From the NCBI GenBank assembly GCA_012934845.2, contig WNNJ02003187.1, positions 186,001 through 250,000 on the forward strand: a stretch of 64,000 nt of DNA, in the 5' to 3' direction. The first letter of the stretch is position 1; every line of letters begins with the position of its first letter. The notes below the pieces were generated by a model. It made no database searches. It was not told the origin of the DNA and was given only the letters and a program-made list of their open reading frames with translations. This DNA is from Pomphorhynchus laevis. Its lineage: Eukaryota; Acanthocephala; Palaeacanthocephala; Echinorhynchida; Pomphorhynchidae. Positions 1-10,973 of the stretch are shown here, piece by piece. The position numbers were made by a program, and so were the translations under genes.

Positions 1-17
1 ATGCAAGAGACGATTAG

Positions 18-245
18 AACGATTGTTCGTCAGAAGTCAAACTTTGGGCAGAGATTCTCGAAAGAATAAGGCGTCTGGGCCATCCATATTGCTCTACACC
101 ATCCCATACGCCAGGGAAAAAGGTGCCTCATTTTCTGCAAGGCCAATCGAAAGTGAGGACTCACCTTTCTGCTCGTGAATTTCGAGTCGCGATAAATTCA
201 AGATATGGCCTCACGTGTTCAGACGTCCCGTTATCGTATATATGA
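18..245 (+). other. Open frame of unknown origin, possible RT-element remnant
   Basis: A frame of 75 codons runs between a stop at 15-17 and a stop at 243-245 with no convincing start. The peptide includes LSAREFRVAINSRYGL, loosely like the segment before the C-terminal zinc motif in LINE-type reverse transcriptase proteins. The sequence here is richer in G+C than the A/T-rich DNA that follows, as other element pieces in this window are. I do not recognise it firmly; it may be chance or the edge of an element that starts outside the window. Confidence 0.25.
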
Positions 246-639
246 TGACAACCCAACAATGTGGCACATGCGTTGTCGTGTAAAAAAGGTTTTTTTTAAT
301 CAATTGCCATAATTCACTACGCGACATAAGATCAAGATATTTGAGCAGGGTTTCTTCGTGCGTAGCGGTCAAACCCGTCTTATAACACAATAACATTTAG
401 TTACAATAATACATCGTCCAATAATACATAGTTTCAGTATTTCTGTCATATTACCTGGAAAACAAAGTCCACATATCTTTGTTAACTGAGTTATTTATTT
501 AACATAATTATAAAATTGAAAAAATCATAATGCCAAATCAAAATTTTATAATTGAATAATAAATAATTAAATAATTATAAATAATAAATAATTGTTCTAT
601 TCCTATTATAGAGAAGTATAATTCAACAGGATATTATTA
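246..639. other. A/T-rich spacer
   Basis: No gene is visible. The part near 480-600 is A/T-rich and resembles the flanks of Penelope-like copies elsewhere (for example around 55840-55930), so it is probably old element debris. Confidence 0.5.
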
Positions 640-838
640 AGAAGTGAAAAAAATTTATGGATGGATAATGAGTACTTTGTATTACGATAAAATACATCAC
701 ATTGACGAATTTCATCAGAGAAAATACGTCATTAGCCCCTGCTGTTGTGTTAGATCTAGGAATTAGGGGTCGAAATCTTATAGCATAGCAGGTCTCTCTG
801 ATGACCTTTAATCCTTATTCTTATACTTCGCCTGTTAT
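640..838 (+). mobile_element. Penelope-like element, 3' tail fragment
   Basis: The fragment begins at the last RT codons (…FLWMDN-like) and runs into the shared tail: a pyrimidine-rich block, AGGAATTAGGGG, then CGAAA, a TAGCATAGCAG block and CTGATGACC. The same order of blocks follows the RT frames at 8.2-8.9 kb and 21.1-21.5 kb. Only the end of the element is present. Confidence 0.75.
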
Positions 839-900
839 TTATTAGTCAATTTATAAAAATTGATTTTTATTTTTAAAAATAAAAAATGTCGTTATGCTCT

Positions 901-1640
901 AACAAACTAGAGAAATTTCATATAATTTTACGTTTATTGGAATAATATAAAAATATTCCATATAATTTTACGTTTCTTGGAAATATACAAAAATATTTTA
1001 TATAATTTTAAGTTTATTGGAATAATATAAAAATATTCCATATAATTTTACGTTTCTTAGAAATATACAAAAATATTTTATATAATTTTAAGTTTCTTGG
1101 AAATATATAAAATATTATTATGAAATATTGTATAATAATAAACAATATAATTGACTAACCTTGAATATCGACCTTCATTTTGCAAGTTATATAAGGTTAT
1201 TAAATGTTATATAATTACAAATATCATTATATTTAAGGAACGATTCTATATTCGTTGGGCCCGAAACCTGAAAACATAGCAGTTCTTCCTAGTGACGTAT
1301 ATTCCATATTCGATCGAATGCATCATATTTTATTTATTTGTCAATTCATAAAATTTGATTTTTATTTTACATTTTAATTATATATTTTATCGTTATATAA
1401 ATATAAATTGTATAAAATCTCATAAATTATTTATAATTTATGACTATTTATCTTTATTTTTAATTTATTTATAGTATAAAATACGTATACTCAGTTATCT
1501 GATCTGATTATGTAACATTGTATAATAGTAATAGACAATATTATCAACTAACTTTGTGGATCGAACTCTATTTTGCAAATTATATAAGATTATTAAATGT
1601 TATATAATAAAACGATCTTCATTAGGTATAAAGTTGAATT
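901..1640 (+). repeat. Dispersed repeat, copy 1 (Penelope-like tail derivative)
   Basis: This stretch is nearly identical to 10311-10973 inside the vasa intron, over roughly 660 bp, and carries one additional internal repeat of the A/T-rich 5' unit. It contains a worn copy of the Penelope-like tail (GGGCCCGAAACC … TAGCAGTTCTTCC at about 1256-1292). It ends with the terminal motif seen on several copies, close to ATACGTATACTCAGTTA (about 1483). Confidence 0.8.
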
Positions 1641-2094
1641 TATCTTTATTTTTAATTTATTAATAATATAAAATACGCAGACTCAAAAATTGAATTCAAA
1701 CAATTTGGATAAATTATGTACCAAACTATGTATTACTTTTGATGATATTATGTATTACTTTTAGTGATCACAAGAGACAAAATCTAAACGATAAAGCAAA
1801 CCCAATTATTTTTTTACATAATTGTATGCAACTTTTCTTTTTGAGATCAATTTAGATGCTATTTGTAGAAGTATTATAAGTGCTTCCTGACAAGTACCTC
1901 CAGAGGAAAAATTAGATTAATCTACAGAAGATGCCATTTTATTACATTTGGTTATTTTTCTACACTCGTAGTATTGTAAATCAGCAAAGCAGTTTTGTCT
2001 AGAGTTGGAGGGAACTCTAACTCTAGACAATTCATATATTTTATTAGTCAATTTAAAAAATATTTTTTAAATTAATACAATTGACTTAAGGAGA
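1641..2094. other. A/T-rich spacer
   Basis: No coding signal. A further terminal-type motif of the Penelope-like tails (AAATACGCAGACTCA) lies near 1671. Confidence 0.5.
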
Positions 2095-2144
2095 ACGTTT
2101 GTCTTCTTCGTAGAGAAATGACATTCGTTTAGGAGGGCTGGCAG

Positions 2145-3132
2145 CTACCACCAGCCTACCATGTTCTTGCCCTTTGGAGCCGTCGCCAGAATACTGACAG
2201 CATTTCCACGTTGAATTGCTATGCTAACGTTTTGGAGTAGGTATGAAATAGCACATGAATCCCCGGTAACGTGCTTCAATCTTTTTCCTATATCTTTAAC
2301 AAGAGCCAAAGCGGAAAAGCGCAGTGATCCATAAGTCTCTACTCCAAAAAGGCAAAATATGTGGGACATGGTCAAGTCGGCATATTTCAGACGTTTCAGC
2401 TCTTCGGCATATAAAGCTGCTTCGCCCGCTCCTCTGGCTGCATTCCTAACATTGCTGGCTGCGAGGGTGTCCATACAGGTGGCGTCCCACATCAAACATT
2501 TCCCTTCACGCAAAGGAAAAATGGTGACTACATCAGAACGTCGACCGTACGGTCTGCATACATTGGATGGCTCTAGAATGTTTGAGGTGTTGAGGATTCT
2601 GCTTATCACTGAATTTATTTCCGCGTGTCTGGGGAATCTGCCTCTCGAAATTCTGCGTGCTAATCCGTGTCGTCCTGACTCATCAACAGACGCTCTACAA
2701 TGACATATGTGTGGAGTACATGTAGGAAGGCCTAGTCTTAGGGAAATGCTCAATCTCACAACCTCGTCATCGAGCAAAGTTCCCAGGGCACTAATCGGAA
2801 CTGTGTTTAGCCAAGCACCAGACTCACTTGTGGAGACCGCCATAATTCGCACGCGAGATGCCTCGTCTTCCGAACCTTCAATTAAAGATTCATGAGCTCG
2901 TTTAACGAGGGAAGTGTCCCAGGCGAGATTGTTTATGGCTATTAGACGGTGCCTCACTGAGACCCGTCTTGGCCAACCAAGTTGAGTAGCCAGCGTCAAA
3001 ATGTGGGCAATGTGTAGAGTTATTCAAAAGAATGTTGACGCAGTCCTTCGTTACCACTACAGACGATAAAAAAGCCGGAAGAGCAATGCCCGCTGAACTG
3101 CGGATATCCAAACCACCGAACGGCGCGAGCAA
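2145..3132 (-). pseudogene. C-terminal zinc motif and nuclease-like region of the LDDA element
   Basis: Two overlapping frames (3132-2902 and 2999-2145) carry the C-terminal half, with a frame change near 3000. The 284-residue frame holds CTPHICHC followed by an HGL-x-RR segment, where relatives have a Cys, then RHAEIN. Next comes a D…D…K pattern (RRSDVVTIFPLREGKCLMWD, then KRLKYA), which fits a PD-(D/E)XK, restriction-like endonuclease fold. It ends with a YLLQ…SIAIQRGNA segment typical of this family. The nuclease call is inference from residue spacing. Confidence 0.7.
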
Positions 3133-3439
3133 TGAAGCTTGACGCTAAGAATCGTTCGTTATCGCGCAATTTGTGATGTGGGATAAATATTTTTCCAGTA
3201 CACCATCGAGCTTATAGAGTTCCGCGTACATGTTGAAGCAAGGAGTTGTACGGAACTTATAAAGCAATCTGGACATGTAAAGACAGTTTTTTACAAGGAA
3301 GTGTCTAGTGAGCACGACGCTCGCAAACCCTAGTGCACAGTAATACCAATTGCTCATCGCTCTGAGCCAAATCTTTTGGTGAATTATATTCAAAGACAAC
3401 GCCTCCAAAGATTTGCAAATTTTCCCGACCAATCACTTT

Positions 3440-4415
3440 TGTTTGGGGCTACGGATGAAAAGGTACTTGTCATCTATTCGATTTCATGTTCCCCCATATT
3501 CAGGAACATGAGCTCACATTTGCCTGCATTGAGCTCCAGACCTATTCGGTTAGCCGATGCCAAAATCGTCTCCAAATCGTGCAGTACAACAGATAAATCT
3601 CTTCCAAGCGTTGCATCGTCCAAGTACCACGCGTTAAAGGTGGATTGAAGGGAGTGCGAAATAGGATTTACTGCTAGAGCAAAACCAATTGGACCAAGGG
3701 GATCGCCCTGTTGAACGCCTGTTTTTGACCAAATGATTCGATCTTCATAAACCAGAGGTGTCTGAGAGCCGTAGGGAGTTTGAAAATATGGAAATGCTTC
3801 TGGGACGTACTCTTTTACTGCTTCGAGAAGAACACCGCGATCTATGGTGTTAAAAGCATTTCGAAAGTCTATTTAGAGAACAACTATGGACTGTTGGCAG
3901 TTTATTATGAATGATCGAACTGCATGAACAATCGCTTCTGCTCTGCATGGTGTACAACACCCTAGTTGGTATGGACGGAGGTGATCATCTACTTTTTGTG
4001 ATATCCTTATACACAGTATCTTGGCAGCAAAGCGACGGAGTTTGCTCCCGATTGCGATTGGGCGAATCCCGCCATCATTTTTATTAAGTGCACATAAGGA
4101 CGCCGAAAATAAAAGCTGCACTCCTTCCTCGACGTGATTGCCATTGATAAAACCATCGATTACACGAGAAAGAGCGAATTCCAGAAACGGAGCTGCATCA
4201 TCAGCGCTATAGGACATCATGTCTTTTTAGTGTTGAGGGCGAAGGCCATCCATTTCATGTCCCGAACCATTGGCGAAACTCGAAATGACCCTTCTTATCT
4301 AGAAAGAGTTGAAACGACTCGAATTTTCTGGAGGATATTTTTTAGGAATGAGACTATCTCTTGTGTGTGAAGGGTGCATTTCCTTAAGGGACTAAAAGGA
4401 ACTCTCTATATTGTC
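3440..4415 (-). pseudogene. RT domain of the LDDA element
   Basis: The order of blocks is that of a reverse transcriptase: LKEMHPS and FANGSG, then the 115-residue segment with GGIRPIAIGSKLRRFAAK and the QLG motif at 4220-3873, the catalytic FRNAFN block, the QQGDPLG loop, and YLDDATLG in place of the usual YADD. Downstream LNAGKCELMF is the thumb-side motif that follows in LINE-type RTs. In-frame stops after the VVL end of the longest segment (3873) and upstream of it show that this copy is not translatable as one protein. The product would have been the polymerase of a non-LTR-type retroelement. Confidence 0.8.
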
Positions 4416-4420
4416 AGCAA

Positions 4421-5580
4421 AGGAGTCAGATGATGTGAGTAGCCGTTTAAAATTTTGACTTGATATAAATATAAATTCATATAATTATTATATTAACTAT
4501 TTCTATTTATCTACTTTGGATAGCATATAAATGGAAAAAAGGGATTCTACAATAAATAAGTACACGTTTTTATGCTAAAGACATATCGTTTCTCTAATTC
4601 GAATTTATTGATAACATGATTCGAATGCATCGTATTTTGTTTATTTGCCAATTTACTAAAAATGCTTTATATTTTAAATATTAATAATATATTTTAATTA
4701 TTTAATATTTATAATTATTTATCATTTTTTAATTTTTAAAATACTTCAGAATTTTCTTTAAATTTCACTTCAAAAAATATTTTACTTTCTCTTAAAACTT
4801 AATTTCCCATGCGGAGATTATGTAATAATCGTCTTTTACGTAATAATTAATTTTAATGAAAATCCAAGTTAAACAAATAACACAGTTCTGTTGGACAAAT
4901 TATAGAATGCTGTTTGCACGATATGAAACGTGCCTCCCATTTTATTGGATTTGTTTCTTATTAATGAAAATTTTTTCAATATCAATGATAATTGTCTTTA
5001 TTGTTATGGAAGACTTTTTTTGTAAATTCACCATTTTATTTATAAGAAATGCTTAACAAAGTTGGTAGAGATTCGTTTCTTTATTAAAATTCCTTCATAA
5101 CGAATTTTATAAAATTTAAAACTAGCTAGAGTTTACGGAATTTATAGAATTTAAAACTAGCTTTCAAATTAATGAAATTATCATCTTTATTTAAAGAAAA
5201 TGTTAAATTTATCTCCAGGGTTTGTCGATTTAGCAATTTGTGTTTATATTTGCAAGATAGAAAGTATTTCCGATTCAGGCTAAGTGTCTATATACCTCTA
5301 AATTAATCATTCAGTTTATAGAATTTGTCTAGAAACTTATGAAACAAAACGTTTTGTTAATGGATATTGTCTTTAAATTTAAATTCGTACTTTTATTTTT
5401 GAAATGGTCTCTATTTATGAAATTTGTTTAATCTATTATGGAATTCCTTATTTTGAATTATAGAACACATCTTATTTGTGAAATACTAGGTAGTTTAAAA
5501 GACAAGGATAAAATCTCAGTGCAAATTTAGAAACGACAAAATAAAGTAACTAATTCCAGCTCCAGCAATTTATATAAGTA
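4421..5580. other. A/T-rich spacer with Penelope-like tail debris
   Basis: No gene is visible. GAATGCATCGTATTTTG at about 4621 matches the end part of the Penelope-like tails (compare 1316). A short duplication around AATTTAAAACTAGCT occurs at about 5116 and 5150. Confidence 0.5.
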
Positions 5581-5581
5581 T

Positions 5582-6659
5582 TGCACGGATGTGCTGAGTA
5601 TACAACGATCAAGGATTTCTTACGAAATACGGCATTTATACTAAATGGTGTTGCTTGATAGACTGGACTTCGATTCACGACTTTCAGTCACCATGCCACT
5701 TCTAGACGACCACTTCAGCATCGAAATGATGAGTACCCGGCAACACTCATCAGTAGAATGAGGTACACACTGGTCGATTCGGTTGCCTGTGTGACATTGT
5801 GAATAAAGGCGTTTCCGACACTTTGCTTAATTTACTGAGGCTTACGCTCTTTACCAGATCGAATTGCTGTTCGGACCATCCTTAAACACTAGGCAGAGGT
5901 TGTTGCTGAATTGTCGCTGCACTCGTTGGATCCTTAATGGATATGGCAGGTATAATAGTAGTACACGGATGTACTGAGTAAACAACGGTCCAGGATTTCT
6001 TACGAAATACGGCATTTATACTAAATGGTGTTGCTTGATAGACTGGACTTCGATTCACGACTTTCAGTCACCATGTCACTTCTAGACGACTTATGAGTAC
6101 CCGGCAACAATAATCAGTAAAATGCAGTGCTCACTGGTCGTTTCGGTTGCCTGTGTGACATTGTGAATGAAGACATATACGACACTTTGCTTAATTGTCT
6201 GAAGCTTACGCTTTTAACCAGATCGAATTGCTGTGCGGACCATCCTTAAACACTAGGCAGAGGTTGTTGCTGAATTGTCGTTGCACTCGTTGGATCCTTA
6301 ATGGATACGGCATGTATAATAGTAGTGCACAGATGTGCTGAGTAAACAACGGTCCATGATTTCTTACGAAATACGGCATTTATACTAAATGGTGTTGCTT
6401 GATAGACTGGACTTCGATTCACGATTTTCAATCACAATGTCACTTCTAGACGACCAATGAGTACCCGGCAACACTCATCAGTTGAATGTAGTACTCACCG
6501 GTCGTTTTGTTTGCTTGTGTGACATTGTGAATAAAGTCGTTTCCGACACTTTGCTTAATTGACTGAGGCTTACGCTCTTTACCAGATCGAATTGCTGTGC
6601 GGACTATCCTTAAACACTAGGCAGAGGTTGTTGCTGAATTGTCGCTGCACTCGTTGGAT

Positions 6660-6660
<1 letters not shown>
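5582..6660. repeat. Tandem array, three units of about 365-380 bp
   Basis: Three units start at about 5582, 5961 and 6325, giving periods near 380, 364 and 336 (the last is cut by the TA tract). Each contains the blocks GATTTCTTACGAAATACGGC, GAGTACCCGGCAACA, GTGAATAAAG or a variant, and ending CACTCGTTGGATCC. Units differ by scattered changes. Each unit has an AATAAA or AATGAA before a TTTCCGACACTTTGC-like block, which could be a polyadenylation region. No coding frame persists through the units. Confidence 0.9.

Positions 6661-6661
<1 letters not shown>

Positions 6662-6728
<67 letters not shown>
6662..6728. repeat. (TA)n microsatellite
   Basis: An uninterrupted run of about 33 TA units directly follows the last tandem unit at its GGATCC end. 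The frame across it (IYIYIY…) is an artefact of the repeat. Confidence 0.97.
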
Positions 6729-6732
<4 letters not shown>

Positions 6733-7214
6733 AGTTCATCAGTAATCAAATCCCTAAACCGGTTTCTGCTAATTGAGCTTCATCAGTAGGGTCCAGATTT
6801 TAAGTGTTCAGAGCTCCTCTACCACAGTTTAGAAGGGTTTATCACAAGGATGATTATTACAACACGACCTTCAAGTCCACTGGCGTTCACAAAAGTGATT
6901 CGGCAGTATATTGTATAAATATTTTTATATTATATATGTTAAAAGTATCAATAGGGTTATTTGAACAACAGCTTCGGATCCTTGTTTCTGTCGGATTCAT
7001 AAATATATCAAAATAGGTAAGTATATAAAGTTATATATATTAAATAAATTATATAATTATATAATTATATATACTAAATAAAGTACTCACATGCTTATTA
7101 AATGACTAAAATTTTAAACCGAATAATGAAAAAATGCTTAAAGCTATTTTCTAAGTTTAAGATTAGATTCTAATTTTTAATTTTTCGCTTTTTAAGAAAC
7201 TAGCTTTTAAGGCA
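6729..7214. other. Spacer
   Basis: Mixed composition at first, then A/T-rich. Short frames are present but none resembles a known protein. Confidence 0.5.
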
Positions 7215-7312
7215 ATTTTAGATGATAAAGTTGGCTCTAGACAAGTACCGAAGGGCAAAGAGAGCTTTATCTAGAGCAGTTACCGAAGCGAAAAAGGCGG
7301 CCTAAGATAAGT
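7215..7312 (+). pseudogene. LINE fragment, nuclease-to-RT linker
   Basis: The translation YRRAKRALSRAVTEAKKAA followed by a stop and DKF resembles the basic linker (…RRA…AL..AI..AK…W) between endonuclease and RT of LINE ORF2 proteins. Only about 30 residues remain, surrounded by A/T-rich DNA. The family cannot be told. Confidence 0.5.
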
Positions 7313-8214
7313 TTAGATAAGTTTGTCTAATATTAATAGGGTGTTTAATTCCATTTTAATTTTAGATTTTGTTGATTTAAAAACCTATAATATTTTTATT
7401 GGTTCTAACAACATTTTCTAATATTTAAAATTTTAAATTGTACTTAAATAAAATAGCATTTTCTAATATTTTAAATTTCAACTTAGACTTGAAATAAATC
7501 TTTACTTGTATTGCTTGCTTTGCTTTTATTTTTAAATTTCATTCTTACAAATTGTTTACTTTTTATTTAAAAATATTTGAGTTTAATTTTATTTATTAAA
7601 AATATACATATCTTTACAACTCTGTAAATTAATGGAAACAAAGTAAAGAGTGAAAGCTTTATAGTCAGGACAATATATTTTTGTTTTATCATTACTATTT
7701 GTTGTTAGATTGTACGTTTAAGACACTCATCACCACAAATGTTGAACGTAATAAAGGACGTAATCTTCTTGATCACATCAACACTTGACTCCCATATTTA
7801 ATCTAACTTTGCAACTTTTATCAGAGAGCGGGGACTACAGAAGTTACTCTGTAAAATATGACGTCGCTTCTCCGTTTTACTAATGTATCTAAAAGACTAT
7901 CAATTCAATTGGCCTCGTTAATTTTATCGAAACATTTTATAAACCCAAAATTGAACTGTATTAAATGGACAAATGTTTTGTTATGGTGTACTAACATATC
8001 TGTGTTTACTTTTGAAAATACATATATGAACAAATTGATGGTGTGGCAATTGTCTAGCCGCTAGGACATACTTTGGCCAACTGCGATTACATATTATTAT
8101 ATCATATATTTCAATTATATATGGATAATTGGCAATAGATATACAAATCTATTATATATTAAAGATAGATAAACATGTATTATATTAAAATATATTAAAC
8201 GCCTAACAAAAATT
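7313..8214. other. A/T-rich spacer
   Basis: A frame of 68 codons at 7858-8064 shows no family resemblance and is probably chance. Nothing else is visible. Confidence 0.45.
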
Positions 8215-9072
8215 AAACAATCAAATAACATTGAATTAATTTAAACCTTCAATATTTTAATAAATCAAAATTATTTAAAAATAAGGAAATCTATATTTAT
8301 ACAAATAAAAGGGGTTCAAATCGGATGTAATAGTAGCCCAACTCGAGATGACTTATTTTTAAGCTTTATAGAATATGAATTTGTTCATAACTGTTTAAAC
8401 AACAAAGTTAAATTATAAAAAGATATGAAATATATGTTTCGATACATTGATGATATATGTGTATTTAATTCTAATAATTTTTATTCAATTAGTGAAAAAA
8501 TTTATCCAGAAAGCCTTATTCTTAACAAAACCAATATTAATGATAAAGAAGGCGTACATCTAGATATGAACCTTAAATTAACATTAACTAAAACTACTAT
8601 TAATTTATATCGTAAAGATGACATATTTAAATTTACAAGAAACATATTTTTGCATGAGCATTCATGCATACCATATAATATAAAATATAATACATTTAAT
8701 AATAAAATTTTAAGAATCGCAACAATATGAAATGATATTGGCGTTCTTCAAAATCATTTAAATAATTTAATAGATACATATTTTAAACTAGGTTACTATA
8801 AAAATAAAATCGAACAGAAAATAGTAAAATATATAAATCAACACAATAATATAAAGAATAAATTTAAACTCTTAAGGGGCAAATTTTTATGGATGGATAA
8901 TAAATAATATAATTTGTATTAGAATAAGATACTAGATAGTTTTATCAGAGGAAATACATCATTAGCATGTATTTGGCCCCGCTGCTATGTTGGGTAGAGG
9001 AGTTAGGGGCCGAAACCTGATAGCATATCAGTTCTTCCTGATGACCTCTAATCCTTATTGCCAATTCATAAA
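8215..9072 (+). mobile_element. Penelope-like element, 5'-truncated, broken
   Basis: The RT part runs from a QNYLK-like start to FLWMDNK. It includes NSSP…DLFLSFIEYEFV, FRYIDDICVFNSNN (8437-8478), TNINDKEG, LTLTKTTINLYRKDD and YNIKYNTFNN. Stops show it is broken. The tail follows at 8908-9058: GGCCCCGCTGCTATG, AGGAGTTAGGGGCCGAAACC, a TAGCAT block and CTGATGACCTCTAATCC. Penelope-like assignment rests on the style of the YIDD and DFSTLYT motifs (the latter seen at 12 kb). No upstream GIY-YIG nuclease is present here. Confidence 0.75.
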
Positions 9073-9783
9073 AAGTGACTATTATTTTTAATTTAAACTT
9101 CTTAATTTTAACTTTTAATTTTAACTTTTATATGAAATGTTCTATAAGCATATAGAACATTTCTATATGATGCATATATATAGATGCATATTTTAAACTA
9201 TGTTCTTATGATAATAGCTAACCAATAGCTAAAAAGTGACTGAATGAATTGTCAATTCATAAAAAGTGACTTTTATTTTAAATTTTAACTTCTAAATTTT
9301 AACTTTTAATTTTTTATATGAAATGTTCCATAATCTGATTTGTTGAAAATTCAAAATGTTTATAAATCCTAAATAAGAATTTGGTAAAAACTAAAGCGCG
9401 TTTTTAAAATCAACAAAACAAATTGGCAAGTGGAGAGGCCAATCAGATTGGCGTTAAAAGATTTGAAAGAAGTACAAATTGAAAAACGAATAAATTTCTA
9501 TTGTTGATCGAGTTCATTATGTTGAAGTGCTAAGTGATGATTTCAAAATGGAAATCAGCTGTGCTGCATGCATAGCGTATGCCATTCCTTTACAAACTTT
9601 GTGAATACAGAAAAAATGGGCAAATATTTAAACATAAAATCAAAACAAAATTTTTAAGTGTTTAAGGATAGAAACACATAAATTCTACAACATGTTTGCT
9701 TAACAAGTTGCATTGTTGATTTTACGGAAAGGAACACTTATGAGCACTTATGTTCATCTAACCATGAATTATACACATCGATT
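9073..9783. other. Spacer, 3' flank of the vasa gene
   Basis: A/T-rich with two similar AAAAGTGACT-type tail repeats (about 9070 and 9250). A perfect 15-base palindrome, GCCAATCAGATTGGC, lies at 9438-9452. The 3' untranslated region of vasa should lie just left of 9784 on the minus strand, but I cannot place its end. Confidence 0.5.
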
Positions 9784-10201
9784 TTAATCCCAGCAATCAT
9801 CGCCGTATTCCTGGCGATGAACATAAGCAACAGGTTCTGGAGTTTTGGTCTGATCAAATTCCGGATTACCTCGAAAATCCTTCTGAGTGTGGTGGTCCTC
9901 AAGCTCAGAAGCTGCATATGAGGATACGTTATAATCATTGTCGAGAAAGTCCGGTACAGGTTGGTTAGCACCTTTAAGTATTGCAACCAATGAACTTGCC
10001 AATCGGTTGCATCGATCATCACCGTCGTCATAAAAGCTGATTGATTTTCCAGTATTACCGCATCGACCCGTTCTTCCTATACGATGGACATACTCTGTAA
10101 TGGAGTCCGGTAAATCATAATTAATCACATTTTCAACTCCAGAAATATCTAAACCTCGAGCCGCAACACTGGTAGCAACAAGATAAGGCATCTTACCGGA
10201 T
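9784..10201 (-). CDS. vasa: Vasa-type DEAD-box RNA helicase, coding exon 2
   Basis: Last coding exon. The acceptor is TAATTTTTAG at 10211-10202. Joining GT from exon 1 to A gives the Val codon and the sequence [18 protein letters not shown], which matches the family's [21 protein letters not shown], so the junction is well supported. The exon holds motif V ([11 protein letters not shown]) and motif VI (HRIGRTGR, residues 659-666). The protein totals 758 residues (1859 + 418 coding bases, exactly 759 codons with the stop). It ends in an acidic tail with Trp, GDDCWD, a hallmark of vasa proteins rather than of the sister PL10/DDX3 group. Confidence 0.95.
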
Positions 10202-10310
10202 CTAAAAATTAGTATGTGGTATTATAGAGACGTAAGCTGTCTAAAAAAAGTTTTTTTTTGCTCTAAAAGTCGTTTACCCAAAGTTTGATATCTAGAAAAT
10301 GTTGATATGC

Positions 10311-10973
10311 TTTATCAAACTAGAGAAATTTCATATAATTTTACGTTTATTGGAATAACATAAAAATATTCCATATAATTTTAAGTTTCTTAGAAATATA
10401 CAAAAATATTTTATATAATTTTAAGTTTCTTGGAAATATATAAAATATTATTATGAAATATTGTATAATAATAAACAATATAATTGACTAACCTTGAATA
10501 TCGACCTTCATTTTGCAAGTTATATAAGGTTATTAAATGTTATATAATTACAAATATCATTATATTTAAGGAACGATTCTATATTCGTTGGGCCCGAAAC
10601 CTGAAAACATAGCAGTTCTTCCTAGTGACGTATATTCCATATTCGATCGAATGCATCATATTTTATTTATTTGTCAATTCATAAAATTTGATTTTTATTT
10701 TACATTTTAATTATATATTTTATCGTTATATAAATATAAATTGTATAAAATCTCATAAATTATTTATAATTTATGATAATTTATCTTTATTTTTAATTTA
10801 TTTATAGTATAAAATACGTATACTCAGTTATCTGATCTGATTATGTAACATTGTATAATAGTAATAGACAATATTATCAACTAACTTTGTGGATCGAACT
10901 CTATTTTGCAAATTATATAAGATTATTAAATGTTATATAATAAAACGATCTTCATTAGGTATAAAGTTGAATT
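10311..10973 (+). repeat. Dispersed repeat, copy 2
   Basis: Near-identical to 901-1640, starting at AAACTAGAGAAATTTC and ending after GGTATAAAGTTGAATTT. It contains the same worn Penelope-like tail (about 10591-10627). It begins about 110 bp inside the intron from the vasa acceptor. The close identity of the two copies points to recent movement or duplication. Confidence 0.8.

Larger units (their letters stand above)
2100..4420 (-). mobile_element. Single-ORF reverse transcriptase element with LDDA active site, broken
   Basis: One element read from right to left. Near 4260-4190 is a G-x-DGLRPQH-type block at the start of the RT, followed by GGIRPIAIG (about 4070), FRNAFN (about 3860), GVQQGDPLG (about 3710) and WYLDDATLG (about 3630). 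A C-terminal Cys/His motif lies at about 2700 and a nuclease-like region at 2550-2450. These blocks mark a widespread animal RT family that I recognise by motif but cannot name by clade. At least one frame change (near 3000) and a few stops interrupt it. No flanking duplication or terminal repeat was found. Confidence 0.8.

Noticed and set aside
6559-6789. 76-codon frame with a long Ile-Tyr repeat
   Set aside because: It is the translation of the (TA)n microsatellite.
7858-8064. 68-codon plus frame as a small gene
   Set aside because: No resemblance, no neighbours, A/T-rich surroundings.
8950-9060. Canonical hammerhead ribozyme call
   Set aside because: The core blocks are in the wrong linear order and no stem I was found, so it is kept only as a candidate structure.
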